Below, in pieces: positions 61,439-64,000 of a DNA stretch of 64,000 bases. The translations under genes and the position numbers were made by a program. Every line of letters begins with the position of its first letter. The stretch's first letter is position 1. Origin of the DNA: Bacteroidota bacterium (GTDB lineage Bacteria; Bacteroidota; Bacteroidia; B-17B0; Aurantibacillaceae); NCBI GenBank assembly GCA_017303905.1, contig JAFLBH010000001.1, forward strand, positions 1,341,809 through 1,405,808, given 5' to 3'. Under the pieces are notes generated by a model that was given only the letters and a program-made list of their open reading frames with translations, did not search any database and was not told where the DNA came from.

Positions 61439-62698
61439 ATGAAAACAGTATTATTTTCTAGTTTGATGTGCGTTGCAGTTGCGGCAACGGCTCAATTCGG
61501 TATTAATGCAGGAGTGAATGCATTAAAATTTACAGGCGACGTTGGTAAACAACGTAACACGCATTTCTTTAACGATGCACGCATGGGTTATAATCTCGGT
61601 GCTGAATATCGTGTCGGAAAAATTTTGGGTGTTGGCCTGAATGGAATGTATGGTAAGTTGCAGGGTAGCGACTTCAGTAAGGAATCTCACCGCAATTTTA
61701 TGTCAACTGTTATTGGCGGAGAACTTAATGTGACGGCTTATTTCGATCGCATGAAAGACACATCGCCGGTAGCTTCGCCATTTATCTCGGTTGGTTTAGG
61801 CTTCTTAAAGTTTGATCCGAAAGGCGATATAACGGATGCTAACGGAATAAAATATAATTATTGGTCAGATGGTTCTATTCGTGATTTGCCCGAATCGCCT
61901 GCAAACGATCCTTACGCTATCGTTATGCAACGTGATTATACCTATGAAACACAATTAACCGATTCGGCAGTAAACTACAAACGCAACACCTTGTATTTGC
62001 CAATCAATTTAGGAATTAAGTTTAATGTAGATTATCGCATCAGTGTAAAAGTGGCTATGAATTATAATTTGGCATTTACTGATTACATCGATAATTATAA
62101 AAACGGCGGTAACGATAGTTGGATGGGAGCGAATGTATCGGTAAACTATTCGTTAAACAAAAAACCTAAATCTCCTTACGATGGTGTAGATTTTAAGGCG
62201 ATTGACAATAGTGATTATGATACCGATGGAATCGTTGACTTAAAAGATAATTGTTTAGGAACACCAAAAGGAGCGAAGGTAGGTAACGAGGGTTGTGCAG
62301 TAGATACGGATATGGATGGAACTCCGGATTACATGGACAACGAACCAAACACAAAACCGGGTGCACTTACAGATGGTTATGGTGTAACGATTAATGAAGA
62401 AGATTATGCTGCGCGTCAGTTAGAATGGGATTCTTTAGCTACTTCACGTAGCGGAGGGTTTAATGAAATGCCAAGTTTAGATTATTTAAAGCAAGTTGAA
62501 ACGAAGGGAAAGGAAATAAAAGAAAAGTCAGGTAAGACAGCGTCTATACCTGCCGAATTGAAATCGGCCGACGTCAATAATGACGGGTACATCTCGGCGG
62601 ATGAAATTCGAAAAACAATCGATATGTTCTTCGAGGGAGAATCCGACTTCAATGTTGAGAGAATAAATCGATTGATCGATTTCTTCTTTGAACAATAA
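61439..62698 (+). CDS. Outer-membrane barrel protein with TSP3 and EF-hand calcium motifs
   Basis: 419 residues: signal peptide (about 1-19, ending AVAATAQ), an eight-strand-like barrel (about 20-240: FGINAGVNALKFTG, GYNLGAEYRVGKILGVGLNG, LPINLGIKFNVDYRISVKVA), and a C-terminal soluble part. This holds thrombospondin type 3-like acidic repeats (about 258-305: DYDTDGIVDLKDNCLGTP, DTDMDGTPDYMDNEP) and one EF-hand (about 380-395: DVNNDGYISADEI). OmpA-like proteins often have TSP3 repeats before an OmpA domain, but there is none here. Probably a calcium-responsive envelope protein. The next gene starts 7 bp later. Confidence 0.88.
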   Translation: MKTVLFSSLMCVAVAATAQFGINAGVNALKFTGDVGKQRNTHFFNDARMGYNLGAEYRVGKILGVGLNGMYGKLQGSDFSKESHRNFMSTVIGGELNVTAYFDRMKDTSPVASPFISVGLGFLKFDPKGDITDANGIKYNYWSDGSIRDLPESPANDPYAIVMQRDYTYETQLTDSAVNYKRNTLYLPINLGIKFNVDYRISVKVAMNYNLAFTDYIDNYKNGGNDSWMGANVSVNYSLNKKPKSPYDGVDFKAIDNSDYDTDGIVDLKDNCLGTPKGAKVGNEGCAVDTDMDGTPDYMDNEPNTKPGALTDGYGVTINEEDYAARQLEWDSLATSRSGGFNEMPSLDYLKQVETKGKEIKEKSGKTASIPAELKSADVNNDGYISADEIRKTIDMFFEGESDFNVERINRLIDFFFEQ

Positions 62699-62705
62699 AT
62701 AAACT

Positions 62706-64000
62706 ATGATAAAATACCTTTTAGTAGCAATCAATTCAATAGCGCTGTTTTTTTACAGCATCTTTTTTGAAAACGGGCCGGTAACAGTTAAGGGAAACTT
62801 CCCGGCAAGTATGAAACCAGGAACGGAAGTAACAGCCGAACTGATTGTAAACAAAGGTAGCCTTGGCGGCTTTGCTAAGCTGCAGGTAGAAGTGCCGGAA
62901 GGCATGTCAGTAAAAGAATCCGACAATAAAGGAGCAACTTTCTCTTTTGCTTCCGGTATTGGTAAATGGATCTGGACAGGAGTGCCATCCGATGCCGAAT
63001 TTACTATCAAATTTGTATTAGTGGCCGATGCCGCTGCCAGCGGAGCTAAGTCTATTGCTGCAAAATTCTCCTATATCGAAAACAATAATAAGCAAGTGGT
63101 AGAAATGCCGGCCGTGGAAGTGATGGTTGGTGATGGAAATGCTGTGGCAAAAACCGAAACGCCTACAGAAACAAAAACCGAAACTCCGGCAGTAACGGAA
63201 ACACCAAAAACAACAGAGCCTGCTAAAACAGAAACTCCAACAGAAACTGCAAAAACAGAAACTCCAACAGAAACTAAAACCACTGAAACTGCTAAAACCG
63301 AAACAAAGGCTCCTGAAACAACAAAAACTCCTGAACCTGTTTCGGCCGAAGAACCAAATAGTTTAGTGAGTGCTGTAAGAACTATAACTAAAGGTGCAAA
63401 TAATGGCGAATGGAATGTGAATGTGAAAATCAAAAAAGACGGTATCAAAGGATTCGCTCGCTACAGCGATAATTTACCGGAAGGTTTTTCTGCTAAATCA
63501 GATAAAACAAATGGTAGCTCATTCTCAGTTGCTGATAATCGTATCAAATTTGTATGGGTAAATGTTCCTGAAACAGAAGAATTAGAAATCTCTTATGTGT
63601 TAAGCGGAACTCTTAAAACAGATGTAATGATGGAAGGTGAATTTTCTTATTTAGAAAGCAATCAATCTAAGTTCTATAAATTACCATTCGAAAAATTACC
63701 GGCATTTGAAGAAACTACCACTCCGGTTACAACCGAAACAAAAACCGAAGCACCTGTAGTAACTACGGAAACTAAAACAGAAACGCCTGTAACTACCGAG
63801 ACTAAAACCGAAACTCCCGTGGTAACTACCGAAACAAAAACCGAAACACCGTCTGCTACTACCACTCCAACGGAAACTGCAAAAACAAACAGTAATATTT
63901 CTTATTGTGTGCAAATCGGAGCCTACACAAATGTTAATGTAACGTCTTCAAAATTGGCGGCCATGTACAAAATTTCAGAAAGCATACGCAGCGAAATGGC
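62706..64000 (+). CDS. Repeat protein with TETKTETP linkers and C-terminal SPOR-like start, cut by window edge
   Basis: Open from the ATG at 62706 to the edge, about 431 residues. A short hydrophobic N-terminus (IKYLLVAINSIALFFYSIFF) may be a signal anchor. Two homologous beta domains follow (about 20-138 and 225-338), both with a GFAKLQVEVPEGMSVKESDN-like pattern (second copy GFARYSDNLPEGFSAKSDKT). They are separated and followed by low-complexity linkers of TETKTETP type (about 139-217 and 338-395). The last residues seen (SYCVQIGAYTNVNVTSSKLA) look like the start of a SPOR domain, which binds denuded septal peptidoglycan. It starts 7 bp after the TSP3 gene, so they probably share a transcript. 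Confidence 0.8.
   Translation, partial: MIKYLLVAINSIALFFYSIFFENGPVTVKGNFPASMKPGTEVTAELIVNKGSLGGFAKLQVEVPEGMSVKESDNKGATFSFASGIGKWIWTGVPSDAEFTIKFVLVADAAASGAKSIAAKFSYIENNNKQVVEMPAVEVMVGDGNAVAKTETPTETKTETPAVTETPKTTEPAKTETPTETAKTETPTETKTTETAKTETKAPETTKTPEPVSAEEPNSLVSAVRTITKGANNGEWNVNVKIKKDGIKGFARYSDNLPEGFSAKSDKTNGSSFSVADNRIKFVWVNVPETEELEISYVLSGTLKTDVMMEGEFSYLESNQSKFYKLPFEKLPAFEETTTPVTTETKTEAPVVTTETKTETPVTTETKTETPVVTTETKTETPSATTTPTETAKTNSNISYCVQIGAYTNVNVTSSKLAAMYKISESIRSEM

Noticed and set aside
62753-63448. Minus-strand frames of 85 and 125 codons with Val/Ser repeats near the window end
   Set aside because: They are the reverse of the TETKTETP linkers of the plus-strand gene, which is open to the edge and has a better start and domain content.

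Overview
The window is from a member of the Bacteroidota, AT-rich (GC is visibly below half). The signs are type IX secretion (T9SS) parts and cargo: a PorP/SprF protein, a PorE-like OmpA protein, type A sorting domains, and a gliding-motility-associated C-terminal domain. Genes mostly lack Shine-Dalgarno sites and have A-rich leaders, several TAnnTTTG promoter boxes are present, and families typical of the phylum occur (DUF4421, Porin_10, DUF4159, DUF5686, DUF6576). I cannot place it below phylum.

Layout. 1-10.3 kb: a DUF4421 protein (cut by the window edge), an MscS channel, a MacB-like permease, mitochondrial-type aconitase, a BNR/T9SS cargo protein, a rhodanese lipoprotein, a DUF502 membrane protein and a deoxyhypusine synthase-like enzyme. 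10.3-14.1 kb: a rearranged island carrying a seven-bladed SBBP propeller/Ig-like T9SS protein. It is bounded by a 63-bp direct repeat of the neighbouring porin gene's 3' end, and contains inverted gene remnants and a dead T9SS sorting domain. 14.1-17 kb: a Porin_10 protein and a patatin. 17-31 kb: the main accessory locus, on the minus strand: a small secreted protein, a 3384-residue adhesin with 33 tandem Ig-like repeats, a PorP/SprF partner and a PorE-like periplasmic protein. This is a complete SprB/SprF-style surface adhesin cassette.

31-42 kb, plus strand: mutL, two rhomboid proteases, a TPR/PD40 protein, DUF4159 and DUF5686 proteins, and an active/inactive pair of M16 peptidases. 42-46.5 kb, minus strand: dusB translationally coupled to an exported TPR-CHAT protein. 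46.6-49 kb: a basic secreted protein and another T9SS cargo. 49-56 kb: an hpt-adk-obg group whose adenylate kinase carries a histone H1-like tail, facing a TsaC/Sua5 and DUF7793 pair, then ftsK. 56-56.6 kb: tRNA-Arg(TCT) among hairpin repeats and a 7-bp minisatellite. 56.6-64 kb: a fused glycosyltransferase, an RsmB/RsmF-type methyltransferase, recX, an atypical SDR, a barrel protein with TSP3 and EF-hand motifs, and a repeat protein running off the end.

Housekeeping genes (acn, mutL, obg, adk, hpt, dusB, ftsK, recX) are interleaved with surface genes. Three convergent pairs share the same 4-bp stop-codon overlap. The most unusual parts are the adhesin cassette with its higher-order repeat, the rearranged 10.4-14.1 kb island, and the adenylate kinase fusion.
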